A DNA stretch of 64,000 nt. It comes from Stenotrophomonas sp. ATCM1_4 (GTDB taxonomy: Bacteria; Pseudomonadota; Gammaproteobacteria; Xanthomonadales; Xanthomonadaceae). Under the pieces are notes generated by a model, which made no database searches, was not told where the DNA came from, and saw only the letters and a list, made by a program, of their open reading frames with translations. Positions 21,362 through 30,107 of this stretch are shown in pieces; within the stretch, counting starts at the first letter, position 1, and the number at the start of each line of letters is the position of its first letter. The stretch spans positions 3,860,028-3,924,027 of the forward strand of contig NZ_QPFB01000001.1 in the NCBI RefSeq assembly GCF_004348115.1. Reading direction: 5' to 3'. Both the position numbers and the translations under genes were made by a program.

Positions 21362-22258
21362 TCAGGGATGGTCGACCGGACCGGCCCGATGGGCCTGCTG
21401 GACCCGCTCGCGGTGCAACAGGTACAGGCCGCTGGCGACGATGATCGCCGCGCCGATCCAGGTCCAGCGATCGGGCAGCTTGTCCCACAGCATCAGGTCC
21501 CAGCCGATCACCCAGACCAGCCCGGTGTACTCCAGCGGCGCGATCAGCGAGGCCTGGCCGAGCTGGAACGCCTTGGTCAGCGCGATCTGGCCCAGCGCCC
21601 CGGCCAGGCCCATGCCGGCGATCAGGGCAGCGTGCTTCCACTGCAGCGGTTGCCACTGCGGCCAGGCCAGCAGGCCCGCACCCACCGCCATGATCAGCAG
21701 GAACCACACCACCATCGACTGCGGGGTATCGGTGCGGGTCAGCAGGCTGACCGTCACCGCGGCGATCGCGTAGGCCGTGGCCGCGATCAGCACCATCAGC
21801 CCGGGGAAGGAAATGAAACCATCCACGCCCGGGCGCAGCACCACCATCACGCCGAGCAGGCCGATGCCGATGGCCACCCAGCGGCGCGGCCCCACGTACT
21901 CACCCAGCAACGGCACCGACAGCGCAGCCACCAGCAGCGGGGCGACGAAGTAGATCGTGTAGGCGGTGGACAACGGCAGCGTGCGCAGCGCGTAGACGAA
22001 GCAACCGATCATCACCATGCCCAGCACGCCGCGCAGCAGGTGCAGGCCCCAGCGCACCGGGATGATCGAACGCGGGCCGGCGGTCATCAGCACCCACACC
22101 AGCACGAACGGCAACGAGGCCGCGCCACGCAGCGTGGTCACCTGCAGGGTGGGATAGCTTTCGGCCAGCATCTTCATGCCGGCATCCATCAGCGAAAAGA
22201 AGGCGACGGCGGCCAGCATCCAGATGATGGCGCGCGCGGGGGATTTGGTCACGGACAT
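21362..22258 (-). CDS. EamA/DMT-family membrane transporter
   Basis: This 298-residue protein has ten predicted membrane helices in two homologous halves of the EamA fold. The helix 3-4 region of the first half, [20 protein letters not shown], then LLGE, and the matching [20 protein letters not shown] region of the second half, are typical. Such carriers export metabolites or amino acids; the substrate cannot be inferred. The frame reaches far upstream, but ATG 22258 begins the first helix. It is divergent from the serine-hydrolase gene 84 bp away. Confidence 0.85.
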   Translation of the reverse strand: MSVTKSPARAIIWMLAAVAFFSLMDAGMKMLAESYPTLQVTTLRGAASLPFVLVWVLMTAGPRSIIPVRWGLHLLRGVLGMVMIGCFVYALRTLPLSTAYTIYFVAPLLVAALSVPLLGEYVGPRRWVAIGIGLLGVMVVLRPGVDGFISFPGLMVLIAATAYAIAAVTVSLLTRTDTPQSMVVWFLLIMAVGAGLLAWPQWQPLQWKHAALIAGMGLAGALGQIALTKAFQLGQASLIAPLEYTGLVWVIGWDLMLWDKLPDRWTWIGAAIIVASGLYLLHRERVQQAHRAGPVDHP

Positions 22259-22342
22259 GGATCGATTATCCGCTGTCGCGCGCATTATCGGTAACCCCGG
22301 CCGGTGCGCTATGTTCAGCCCACATCGTGCCGGGAGATTCCC

Positions 22343-23455
22343 ATGCAAGCGAAGTGTCCGCGGTTGCCCGTTCCCCTCCGCCCGTTGCTGGCCTGCCTGT
22401 TGGGCACGCTGCCCTGGCCGTCGCTGGCCGGCGAGGTTCCCGACCCGCTTGCGCTGGCCCAGCTGGACGGCTTCGCGCTGGGCGTGGAAGCGGCCGGCAA
22501 GTTCTCCGGCGTGGTGCTGGTGGCCAACGGCGACACGGTGCTGTTCGAGAAGGCCTACGGCCTGCGCGACGAGAACGGCGATGCGCCGCTGCAGGCCAGT
22601 GACCGCCTGAACTTCGCCTCGGCCGGCAAGATGTTCACCAGCGTGGCGGTGCTGCAGCAGGTGGCCGCGGGCAAGCTCGGCCTGGACTCGCCGGTCGGGC
22701 AGGTGCTCAAGGACTATCCGAACCGGGCATTCGCCGACGGGGTAACCGTCCGGCAACTGCTCACCCACAGCGCCGGCGCCGGTGACATCGAGGAGCTGTT
22801 CGGTGCCACGCATTCCGCAGAGCGCGCCCGGCTGCGGACGCTGGCCGACATGATCGCGCTGCACGGTGGCCGTGCCCCGGAGTTCACGCCCGGCACGCAG
22901 CAGAAGTACGGCAACTACGGCTACATCGTGCTCGGCAGGATGGTCGAGGTACTGTCCGGGCAGGACTTCGAAAGTTACATCCGGCAGCACGTCCTCGCAC
23001 CGGCCGGCATGACCCGGACCGGCTTCGTGGACTGCAGCGACCCGGCCCCCGACCTGGCCGCGGGCTACGCGGAGGTCGACGGCAAGCGCGTGCGCAACTG
23101 CGCCACGCTGCCGGCGCGCGGTTTTGCCGCCGGCGGCGAGGTGGGTACCGCGCGCGACCTGCTGCGCTTCGTGCAGGCGTTGAACGCAGGCAAGCTGCTG
23201 CCTCCTGCCCTGCTGGCCGAGGCCACGCGCACCCAGCGCGAGTTCATGGGGCTGGGGTTCTTTGCCACCGGCTATGGCGAAGGCGTGCCGGAGCGCGATT
23301 TCCGCTGGGGCCACGGCGGCAGCGCCGACGGCATCTGCACCGACGTGCGCCACTACCCGCGCACCGGCGAGACGGTGGTGGTGTTGTCCAACAAGGACGC
23401 CCCGGCCTGCTATGCGGTGTCCAACCTGCTGCATGCGCAGTGGAAGGGGCCCTGA
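22343..23455 (+). CDS. Secreted beta-lactamase-fold serine hydrolase
   Basis: This 370-residue class C/beta-lactamase-like protein has a probable signal sequence ending near SLAG. The nucleophile motif is S93-AG-K96 (FASAGKMF), the tyrosine motif is YGNYGY around residue 195, and GHGGSADG replaces the third KTG-type motif. This HGG variant is common in esterases and D-aminopeptidase-like members, so true beta-lactamase activity is unlikely. ATG 22343 has GGGAG 7 bp upstream. Transcribed divergently from the EamA transporter. Confidence 0.85.
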   Translation: MQAKCPRLPVPLRPLLACLLGTLPWPSLAGEVPDPLALAQLDGFALGVEAAGKFSGVVLVANGDTVLFEKAYGLRDENGDAPLQASDRLNFASAGKMFTSVAVLQQVAAGKLGLDSPVGQVLKDYPNRAFADGVTVRQLLTHSAGAGDIEELFGATHSAERARLRTLADMIALHGGRAPEFTPGTQQKYGNYGYIVLGRMVEVLSGQDFESYIRQHVLAPAGMTRTGFVDCSDPAPDLAAGYAEVDGKRVRNCATLPARGFAAGGEVGTARDLLRFVQALNAGKLLPPALLAEATRTQREFMGLGFFATGYGEGVPERDFRWGHGGSADGICTDVRHYPRTGETVVVLSNKDAPACYAVSNLLHAQWKGP

Positions 23456-23512
23456 ACGCCGGCGCATCATGGCGGTGCTCTACCGGGGTGCAAGGCATCG
23501 CCTAGAATGGCG

Positions 23513-23518
23513 GCGGTT
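23513..23518 (+). promoter_or_regulatory. yajQ: Candidate -10 element of yajQ
   Basis: TAGAAT lies 22 bp before the yajQ start codon and is followed by GGCGGCGGTTTTC. The same arrangement, TACAAT followed by GGCCGCTGTTTTC, precedes the gene at 40696. The -35 is poor. Confidence 0.45.
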
Positions 23519-23540
23519 TTCATTGAACGGAGTTACCCCC

Positions 23541-24026
23541 ATGCCTTCCTTCGACGTCGTTTCCGAAGTTGACAAGCACGAGCTGACCAACGCCATCGAC
23601 CAGGCCAACCGCGAGCTGTCCACCCGCTTCGATTTCAAGGGCGTGGACGCCAAGTTCGACCTGGAGGACGAGAAGCTGATCAAGCTCACCGCGCCCACCG
23701 ACTTCCAGCTCAAGCAGATGGCCGACATCCTGCGCCTGCGCCTGTCGGCGCGGAACATCGACTTCCGCTGCATGGAGTTCGGCGACATCGAGACCAACCT
23801 GGGCGGCGCGCGCCAGCAGGTCACGGTCAAGCAGGGCATCGAGCAGAAGCTGGCCAAGCAGATCGCCGCCAGGATCAAGGAAGCCAAGATCAAGGTCGAC
23901 ACCCAGATCAACGGCGACAAGCTGCGCGTGAACGGCAAGAAGCGCGACGACCTGCAGGAAGTGATCGCACTGCTGAAGAAGGGCGAGTTCGAGCAGCCGC
24001 TGCAGTTCGACAACTTCCGCGATTGA
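23541..24026 (+). CDS. yajQ: YajQ family nucleotide-binding protein
   Basis: This 161-residue protein matches YajQ over its whole length (MPSFDVVSEVDKHELTNAID, then the RFDFKG and FDNFRD motifs), with two ferredoxin-like domains. In Xanthomonas, members of this family bind cyclic di-GMP and act with a LysR regulator to control virulence genes, so a signalling role is plausible here. It ends 18 bp from the convergent regulator gene. Confidence 0.95.
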   Translation: MPSFDVVSEVDKHELTNAIDQANRELSTRFDFKGVDAKFDLEDEKLIKLTAPTDFQLKQMADILRLRLSARNIDFRCMEFGDIETNLGGARQQVTVKQGIEQKLAKQIAARIKEAKIKVDTQINGDKLRVNGKKRDDLQEVIALLKKGEFEQPLQFDNFRD

Positions 24027-24044
24027 TCCAACGCTACGGCAGGG

Positions 24045-25151
24045 TCAGTCGCACTGCTGCAACTTGCGGTACAGCGTGGTGCGCGAGATGCCGAGCCGGC
24101 GCGCGGCCGCGCTGACATTGCCCTGGTGCAGTTGCATGGCTTCATGCACCGCACGCGTGCCCTGCGCACGCAGCGAGCCCTGCCCCGCCTGCCGCGCCGC
24201 CTCCGGGATGGCGATGCTGCCGCGCCGCGGCACCGGCGGGCGCAGGTACTGCACGTACACCGCCCGGTCCCCGCTGACCGGCACGCGTCGCGCCGCCCCG
24301 GCCTGCAGCAGGCGCCGCCGCTGGTGCACGTTGGCCGCAGCGAACAGGCCTTCCAGCATCAGCGCCGGCAAGGGGCCACGCCGTGGCAGGTCAAGCAGGC
24401 GCCGGGCGATGCGGTTGGCGGCACGGACGCGCCCGTTCTCCTCTACCGCCAGCAGCCCCTGGAACGGGGTGTGCAGCCAGCGTGGATCATGCTGCAGGGC
24501 CAGCAGGTGGCACGGGCGGCATTCGAGCATCAACCGGTTCTCCACCGACAAGGCCGCCTGGCGGAAGTAGTCCAGCAGCAGCGCGGCGTTGCGGTCGCCG
24601 TTGCCGGTGATGTCCAGCGCGCCCAGCACCTGGCCTTCCAACCCATGCAGCGGCACGCTCAGGCAGAAGGTGTGCGCGAAGTGGTCCAGGTAGTGTTCGT
24701 TGCCACGCACCAGCACCGGCAGGTCATCGGCCAGCGCGCAGCTGGGGGCAGTGGTGCCCAGGTGCGACTCGCGCAGCCGCCGGCCGAGCTGGATCGAGCG
24801 CAGCAGCGGCGAATCGGTCAGGCCGTGCTCGCGCTGGGCCACGATCCATCCCTGTGCATTCACGCAGAACAGGGTCCAGTGGCGGCCGCCGAACGCGGCC
24901 CACAGCCGGTCCAGTTCATACTGCACGCAGCGTGCCAGGCGCCGGTCGTCCGGGTGTTCCGGCAATGATGGACGGGCGATGCGCGGCTGCAGCAGCGGGG
25001 CCTCGCGCGGCGCGATGCAGGCCTGCCGCGAGCGTTGCCACGAGCGCAGCAGCGGGGGCGGCAGCAGGTGGACGGGTAGCGGTCCGCCTTCGGCGAACAC
25101 GTGGCGCGCATGGGCCAGCTGTTGCTGGCGCTCCTGGATGATCCCGGTCAT
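24045..25151 (-). CDS. AcoR-like GAF/Fis regulator without an AAA+ domain
   Basis: This 368-residue protein has the N-terminal half of AcoR-type activators: LLRSWQRSRQ near residue 35, then a GAF domain about 75-220 with SHLGTTAPSCALAD and GALDITG. A PAS-like segment follows at about 240-300. It ends directly in a Fis-type helix-turn-helix, GNVSAAARRLGISRTTLYRKL, at about 345-365. The sigma-54-interacting ATPase domain (GAFTGA, Walker motifs) is absent, so it cannot remodel sigma-54 polymerase. CAGGAG lies 8 bp before the ATG. It is third in the aldehyde/alcohol dehydrogenase operon and probably senses the substrate. Confidence 0.8.
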   Translation of the reverse strand: MTGIIQERQQQLAHARHVFAEGGPLPVHLLPPPLLRSWQRSRQACIAPREAPLLQPRIARPSLPEHPDDRRLARCVQYELDRLWAAFGGRHWTLFCVNAQGWIVAQREHGLTDSPLLRSIQLGRRLRESHLGTTAPSCALADDLPVLVRGNEHYLDHFAHTFCLSVPLHGLEGQVLGALDITGNGDRNAALLLDYFRQAALSVENRLMLECRPCHLLALQHDPRWLHTPFQGLLAVEENGRVRAANRIARRLLDLPRRGPLPALMLEGLFAAANVHQRRRLLQAGAARRVPVSGDRAVYVQYLRPPVPRRGSIAIPEAARQAGQGSLRAQGTRAVHEAMQLHQGNVSAAARRLGISRTTLYRKLQQCD

Positions 25152-25225
25152 CACGGCGACTCCTGCGGCTGGGCACGGCGGCGGCCTGCCCGCGTTGTGT
25201 GCATTCCCGACACCTCGTCCCGCCT

Positions 25226-26353
25226 TCAGCCGCCGATACGCAGGATCGGCTTGAGCGTGATGCCACGGCGGCTGTCCTCGGCCGCCTGGTTGATCTGCGC
25301 CAGCGGGTAGAACGTCACCAGCCGGTCGAACGGAAAGCGCCCCTGCAGGTACAACTGCACCAGTTGCGGGATGAACACCTGCGGCACGCTGTCGCCTTCG
25401 ACCACGCCACGGATGCTACGCCCGCCCATCAGCAGGTTGTTGACGTCGAAGCTGGCCTGGGTGCCCATCTTCGAAGCACCGACCACGCCGATCACGCCGA
25501 GCTTGGCCAAGGCGGTAACGCCCTGCTCCAGCACGTCGGCGCGGCCGGTGGATTCCAGCGCGTAGTCCACGCCACCAGGACTGATCTGCTGCACCGACGC
25601 GACGATGTCCTGCGTGCGGCTGTCGATGACATGGGTGGCGCCCAGTTCCCGCGCCAGCGCCAGCCGCGACGGCACCACGTCCACGGCGATGATGATGGCC
25701 GCACCCGCCACGCGCGCGGCCATCACCGCGCTCAGGCCGACCGCACCGGCCCCGTAGACGGCGAAACTGCTGCCGGGCGTGACCTTCATCGAGTTGATGA
25801 CCGCCCCGGCTCCGGTCTGGATGCCACAGCCCAACGGCCCCAACAGTTCCAGCGGTGCGTCGTCGGGCACCTTCACCGCGTTGTTCTCGCGCGCCAGGGC
25901 ATAGGTGGCGAAAGAGGACTGGGCGAAGAAGTGGTCGTGCAGCGGGGCGCCGTCGGCGTCCTCCAGCGCGTTGGAACCATCGGCCGCGGCGCCGCCGAAA
26001 TTCTGCGCATAGAAGTCGACGCAGTACGCGCCGTGGCCGCTGCTGCACGGCTTGCAATGCCCGCAGGCACCGTAGGCCAGCACCACGTGGTCCCCCACCG
26101 CGAGCCCCTTCACTTCCGGGCCAATCGCTTCGATCACCCCCGCGCCTTCGTGGCCAAGCACGATCGGCAACGGCACCGGGTAGTACTGGTCGCGCACGAT
26201 CAGGTCGGTGTGGCACAGGCCCGTCGCCACGATCCGTACCCGCACCTCGTCGCTGCGCGGGCCGCGGATGCGCGCCTGCTCGATACGGAAGGGTTGTTCC
26301 TTGCCGCGCACCACCGCCACGGTGATCTCGCGCGTTGCATCAATCGCATTCAT
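25226..26353 (-). CDS. Zinc-dependent aryl-type alcohol dehydrogenase
   Basis: This 375-residue medium-chain dehydrogenase has catalytic zinc ligands Cys47 (CHTD), His68/Glu69 (GHEG) and a later Cys in GPLGCG. The structural-zinc set is Cys97, 100, 103 and 111. The cofactor loop GAGAVGLSAV is followed by an acidic residue (AVDVV), favouring NAD+. It resembles benzyl-alcohol dehydrogenases of the XylB type. CAGGAG lies 6 bp before ATG 26353, and the aldehyde dehydrogenase gene ends 14 bp upstream, so alcohol to aldehyde to acid conversion is the likely pathway. The exact substrate is inferred. Confidence 0.85.
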   Translation of the reverse strand: MNAIDATREITVAVVRGKEQPFRIEQARIRGPRSDEVRVRIVATGLCHTDLIVRDQYYPVPLPIVLGHEGAGVIEAIGPEVKGLAVGDHVVLAYGACGHCKPCSSGHGAYCVDFYAQNFGGAAADGSNALEDADGAPLHDHFFAQSSFATYALARENNAVKVPDDAPLELLGPLGCGIQTGAGAVINSMKVTPGSSFAVYGAGAVGLSAVMAARVAGAAIIIAVDVVPSRLALARELGATHVIDSRTQDIVASVQQISPGGVDYALESTGRADVLEQGVTALAKLGVIGVVGASKMGTQASFDVNNLLMGGRSIRGVVEGDSVPQVFIPQLVQLYLQGRFPFDRLVTFYPLAQINQAAEDSRRGITLKPILRIGG

Positions 26354-26367
26354 GCCGGTCTCCTGGC

Positions 26368-27831
26368 TTACAGCGGGTAGGCAGGGGCATCGGCCTTGAT
26401 CGTCAGCCACTGCCACTGGGTGAACTCGTCGAGGTTGGCCGGGCCACCAATGCTGGTGCCGTTGCCCGAGATGCCCACGCCACCGAACGGGTTGAGCACC
26501 TCGTCGTTCACGGTCTGGTCGTTGATGTGCAACAGGCCGGCATGCAGGCGCTCGCCGAGCTTCAAGGCACGCCCGACGTTGGCGGTGATCACGCCCATCG
26601 ACAGGCCGTAGGGCGTGTCATTGGCCAGTTCGACCGCTTCATCGTCACTGTCGAAGGGCACCACCACTGCCACCGGGCCGAAGATCTCCTCGCCGAACGC
26701 GGGATTGTCACGGCCCACGTTGGCCAACACGGTCGGCGCGAAGAACAGGTCGCGGAACGTACCGCCGGCCGCCAGCGTGGCGCCGGCCGCGCGCGCGGCG
26801 TTGACGATGCCGATGGCGTGGTCGCGTTGCTGCGCATTGATCAGCGGCCCCAGTGCGACGTCCTCCTGCGCGGGGTCACCCACCTTCAGCTGCTTTGCCC
26901 TGGCCACCAGCTTTTCCACGAACGCCGCGTACAGGCCACGCTGCACCAGCACGCGCCCGGTCGCCATGCAGATCTGGCCCTGGTGCAGGTACGTACCCCA
27001 GGCGGTGTTGGCCACGGCCAAGTCGATGTCGGCGTCATCCAGGATGATCAGCGTGTTCTTCCCGCCCAGTTCCAGCGACACCTTCTTCAGGTGCTGGCCC
27101 GCGGTTTCGCCGACCTTGCGCCCGGCGGCGGTGGACCCGGTGAACTGGATCATCCGCACGTGCGGGTCGCGGCAGAGCGCCGCACCGGCGGCGCCGTCCC
27201 CGGGCAGGACATGCAGCACGCCTTCCGGCAGGCCGGCCAGTTCGAACAGGCGGGCGATCACCAGCCCACCGCACACGGCGGTGCGCGGGTCCGGCTTGAG
27301 CACCACCGCATTGCCCAGCGCCAAGGCCGGCGCGACCGCGCGCAGGGCCAGGTACAGCGGGAAGTTGAACGGCGAGATCACCCCGACCACGCCCAGCGGG
27401 CGCCGCCGCGCCAGGCTCAACCGCCCCGGCTGCGATGGCAGTACCTCGCCAACGGCACGGGAGGGCAATGCCGTCGCCTCGTGCAGCACGCGGACAACCA
27501 CCTTCAGCTCGGAACCGGCCTTGAGCCGCGTCGACCCGCCCTCGCGCACCAGCCAGTCAACGATCTCGCCGGAATGGGTTTCGGCCAGCACGGCGGCACG
27601 ACGCAGCACACGTGCGCGCACTTCGTGCCCGGCATTGGCCCATGCACGCTGCACGTGCACGGCCCGCGCCGCCGACGCGGCGATCTGCTCGGGCGAGGCC
27701 ATCGCCACCTGGCCCAGGGCACGCCCGGTCGCCGGCTCGCGTACCTCGCGCAGGATGCGTCCGTCCTGCCACTGCCCGACGAACTGCTTGCCTGACCAGA
27801 GTGCGGCCGGCAGGAAGGTCTGTACGCTCAT
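26368..27831 (-). CDS. Benzaldehyde-type NAD(P)+ aldehyde dehydrogenase
   Basis: This 487-residue ALDH has catalytic Cys288 (QGQICMATGR), general base Glu254 (LELGGKN) and Asn156 (SPFNFP), and cofactor motif FTGST. Length and the ALALGNAVVLKPDPRTAV segment match XylC-like benzaldehyde dehydrogenases. TGGAG is about 9 bp before ATG 27831. It is the first gene of a three-gene operon with the alcohol dehydrogenase and the AcoR-like regulator. An inverted repeat and three direct repeats lie upstream. Confidence 0.85.
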   Translation of the reverse strand: MSVQTFLPAALWSGKQFVGQWQDGRILREVREPATGRALGQVAMASPEQIAASAARAVHVQRAWANAGHEVRARVLRRAAVLAETHSGEIVDWLVREGGSTRLKAGSELKVVVRVLHEATALPSRAVGEVLPSQPGRLSLARRRPLGVVGVISPFNFPLYLALRAVAPALALGNAVVLKPDPRTAVCGGLVIARLFELAGLPEGVLHVLPGDGAAGAALCRDPHVRMIQFTGSTAAGRKVGETAGQHLKKVSLELGGKNTLIILDDADIDLAVANTAWGTYLHQGQICMATGRVLVQRGLYAAFVEKLVARAKQLKVGDPAQEDVALGPLINAQQRDHAIGIVNAARAAGATLAAGGTFRDLFFAPTVLANVGRDNPAFGEEIFGPVAVVVPFDSDDEAVELANDTPYGLSMGVITANVGRALKLGERLHAGLLHINDQTVNDEVLNPFGGVGISGNGTSIGGPANLDEFTQWQWLTIKADAPAYPL

Positions 27832-27845
27832 CACACACACTCCAC

Positions 27846-27861
27846 GCATCGCTTGCGATGC
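27846..27861 (-). promoter_or_regulatory. Inverted repeat next to the aldehyde dehydrogenase ribosome binding site
   Basis: GCATCGC-TT-GCGATGC is a perfect 7-bp dyad directly upstream of the Shine-Dalgarno of the gene starting at 27831. It could be a repressor site or a leader hairpin. Confidence 0.5.
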
Positions 27862-27931
27862 ATTGGATACCCCCACCCCGGCGTTGGCTATTAGCCGTGC
27901 CCGACAATCACGCAGACGCCCGCGCAGGCCG

Positions 27932-27998
27932 TCATTGCGGGACTTGCGGGTGTTTCATTACGGGACAGCCGGCGCTGTACCCGGTCTCATCAAGGGAC
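27932..27998. promoter_or_regulatory. Three direct repeats, probable regulator binding sites
   Basis: TCATTGCGGGAC (27932-27943), TCATTACGGGAC (27955-27966) and TCATCAAGGGAC (27987-27998) are spaced 23 and 32 bp apart, start to start. The second is embedded in TGTTTCATTACGGGACA, a partial dyad with TGT/ACA ends. They lie 100-167 bp upstream of the aldehyde dehydrogenase start, where an AcoR-like activator would bind. Confidence 0.6.
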
Positions 27999-28054
27999 AG
28001 CAGGCGTGTTGGAACCTCTACAATCGGCCCCCCAGCCAGCCCAAAGGGCCTGCC

Positions 28055-28624
28055 ATGACCGACTTCGCCGACCACCTTGCCCCCGATCCCATCGCCGTTA
28101 CCCGGAACTGGCTGGAGAAGGCGGTGATCGGCCTGAACCTGTGCCCGTTCGCCAAGGCGGTGTACGTCAAGCAGCAGGTGCGCTTCGTGCTCAGCGATGC
28201 GACCACGCCCGAGGCCCTGCTGGAAGAGCTCGCCGAGGAGCTGGTGCTGCTGCGCGACACCCCGGCCGAGCAGATCGACACGACGCTGATCATCCATCCG
28301 GACGTGCTGACCGATTTCCTGGAGTACAACGACTTCCTCGACAACACCGACGCGGTGCTGGAAGCGCTGGACCTGCCGGGCATCCTGCAGGTGGCCAGCT
28401 TCCATCCGCAGTACCAGTTCGAGGGCGTGGCCCCGGACGACGTGAGCAACTACACCAACCGCGCGCCCTACCCGATCCTGCACCTGCTGCGCGAAGACAG
28501 CGTGGAGCGCGCGGTGGCGGCCTTCCCCGACCCGGACGTGATCGTGGAACGCAACATCGCCACGCTGGACAAGCTGGGCGTGGACGGCTGGGAGCGGTTG
28601 TTGTCGGGCGAAAAGCCGCACTGA
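28055..28624 (+). CDS. DUF1415 family protein
   Basis: This 189-residue cytoplasmic protein matches DUF1415 along its length: NWLEKAVIGLNLCPFAK near the start, QVASFHPQYQFEGV, and APYPILHLLREDSVERAV, the most conserved block. The role of the family is unknown. The conserved Cys of LNLCPFA and His of SFHPQY are intact. A TACAAT -10-like element at 28017-28022 lies 33 bp before the start. Confidence 0.85.
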   Translation: MTDFADHLAPDPIAVTRNWLEKAVIGLNLCPFAKAVYVKQQVRFVLSDATTPEALLEELAEELVLLRDTPAEQIDTTLIIHPDVLTDFLEYNDFLDNTDAVLEALDLPGILQVASFHPQYQFEGVAPDDVSNYTNRAPYPILHLLREDSVERAVAAFPDPDVIVERNIATLDKLGVDGWERLLSGEKPH

Positions 28625-28645
28625 AACCCACGTGCGGCGCATGGC

Positions 28646-28664
28646 GCCGGGATTGCATCCCGGC
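28646..28664. terminator. Convergent-gene hairpin after DUF1415
   Basis: GCCGGGAT-TGC-ATCCCGGC is a perfect 8-bp stem between the stops of DUF1415 and the HAD phosphatase gene. It is followed by a 21-nt element seen again after motB. Confidence 0.55.
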
Positions 28665-28725
28665 CTGCGGGAGGGTCACCGGGCGAACCGCTTGCCCGCG
28701 CTGCCGTGAGGGAACCTGGCCGGGT

Positions 28726-29394
28726 TCAGCCCAGCCAGGGTTGCAGCATCTGGTGCACGTCGTGCAGCGAGCCGGTGATGCGGTGGCCCAGCGCGCGGAC
28801 GTCGTCGTCCGGCTCGAGCAGGTCGGGAATCTGGATGGTGGTCATGCCCGCCGCCAGCGCCGCGCGCACGCCGGTCGGCGAATCTTCCAGCGCCAGGCAA
28901 TGCTGCGGCGCCACGCCCAGCCGCGCCGCGGCGAGCAGGTAGATGTCCGGTGCCGGCTTGGAATGGGCCACTTCGGTGCTGGTGGCCACGGCCTGGAAAT
29001 ACGCCAACAGGCCAGCCGCTTCCAGTTTGCGCTGCGCCAACGGCGTGCGGGTGGCGGTGGCGACCGCGCGCGGCACCTGGTGCGCGTCCAGCAGCTCCAG
29101 CAGTTCGAGGATGCCCGGGCGCAACGGCACGCCGGCTTCGACGATGCCGTCGTAACGGGCATAGGAATCGGCCAGCAGCGCGTCGGTGCGCTCCACGCCC
29201 AGTGCATCGCCCAGCCTGCGGCGGGTAACCGCATCGGCCGAGCCCACCAGCGACAGCAGCAACGCGCGCGGCACCTCGTAGCCATGCGCGCGCGCAGTCT
29301 GTTCAAGGCAACCGAGCAGCGCGCGTTCGCTGTCCAGCATCAGCCCGTCCATGTCGAAGATCACCGCCTGCGGACGTGCCGGCAGCCCCGTCAT
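28726..29394 (-). CDS. HAD-superfamily phosphatase (subfamily IA)
   Basis: This 222-residue protein has the HAD motif I FDMDGLMLDSE (Asp14, Asp16), motif II ATAT, motif III lysine in STEVAHSKPAPDIYL, and motif IV ALEDSPTG. This is the pattern of beta-phosphoglucomutase/sugar-phosphatase-like enzymes that hydrolyse small phosphometabolites. The substrate is unknown. ATG 29394 is chosen because the motif lies 13 residues inside. It begins 5 bp after the rsuA stop on the same strand. Confidence 0.9.
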   Translation of the reverse strand: MTGLPARPQAVIFDMDGLMLDSERALLGCLEQTARAHGYEVPRALLLSLVGSADAVTRRRLGDALGVERTDALLADSYARYDGIVEAGVPLRPGILELLELLDAHQVPRAVATATRTPLAQRKLEAAGLLAYFQAVATSTEVAHSKPAPDIYLLAAARLGVAPQHCLALEDSPTGVRAALAAGMTTIQIPDLLEPDDDVRALGHRITGSLHDVHQMLQPWLG

Positions 29395-29399
29395 CAGGT

Positions 29400-30107
29400 T
29401 CACTGGGCCGCTCCGAACAGCGTCTGAAGATCGGCGGCCTGCAGTTGCCGCCATTGCCCCGGCTGCAACTGGCCCAGGTCCAGGCCGCCAATGCGCACCC
29501 GCTGCAGCGCCTGCACGTGGTTGCCGACCGCGGCGAACATGCGCCGCACCTGGTGGTAGCGGCCTTCGTGCAGGGTCAGGCGCACCTGGCGCGGGCCCAG
29601 CACCTCCAGTTCGGCCGGCAGCAGCGGCTTGTCGTCCGATTCCAGCAGCAGCGTGCCGCTGGCGAACTGCGCCGCCTCGTCACCGCGCAGGTCCTGCGCC
29701 AGCTCGGCGACGTAGACCTTGTCCAGGCGTGCCTTGGGCGAAACGATGCGGTGCAGCAGCTGGCCGTCGTCGGTCATCAGCAGCAGGCCGGAGGTATCGC
29801 GGTCGAGGCGGCCGACGCTGGACAGCACCGGGTCGCGGTCGCGGAAACGCTCGGGCAGCAGGTCGTAGACCAACCGCCCCTGGTCCTTGGTCGAGCAGGT
29901 GTAGCCGGTCGGCTTGTACAGCATCAGCGCCAGCCCGGGCGGCGGGTCCAGCGGTTCGCCGTCGACGCGGATGGCGTCGTGCTCAACCTTGTCGTCGGCA
30001 TACAGCACCTCGCCGTCGGCGTCGGTGATGCGGCCTTCGCGGAACATCCCCTGCACCTGCTTGCGGCTGCCGTAGCCGAGGTTGGCGATGTGCTTGACCA
30101 GCTTCAT
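29400..30107 (-). CDS. rsuA: 16S rRNA pseudouridine(516) synthase
   Basis: This 235-residue protein has an N-terminal S4-like domain (about residues 1-55) and the RluA/RsuA catalytic domain, with GRLDRDTSG containing the catalytic Asp102. LHEGRYHQVRRMF is the C-terminal family motif. RsuA modifies U516 of 16S rRNA. The assignment to RsuA over RluE/RluF rests on length and layout. It overlaps rsmC by 4 bp (ATGA), forming an rRNA-modification operon. Confidence 0.88.
   Translation of the reverse strand: MKLVKHIANLGYGSRKQVQGMFREGRITDADGEVLYADDKVEHDAIRVDGEPLDPPPGLALMLYKPTGYTCSTKDQGRLVYDLLPERFRDRDPVLSSVGRLDRDTSGLLLMTDDGQLLHRIVSPKARLDKVYVAELAQDLRGDEAAQFASGTLLLESDDKPLLPAELEVLGPRQVRLTLHEGRYHQVRRMFAAVGNHVQALQRVRIGGLDLGQLQPGQWRQLQAADLQTLFGAAQ

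Noticed and set aside
22343-23455. A true beta-lactamase
   Set aside because: The third motif is HGG rather than KTG/KSG, which is more typical of esterase/peptidase relatives, so resistance was not claimed.
27876-27905. A sigma-54 (-24/-12) promoter for the aldehyde dehydrogenase operon
   Set aside because: GGCACGGCTAATAGC has 11 rather than 10 bases between GG and GC, and the regulator lacks the AAA+ domain sigma-54 needs.
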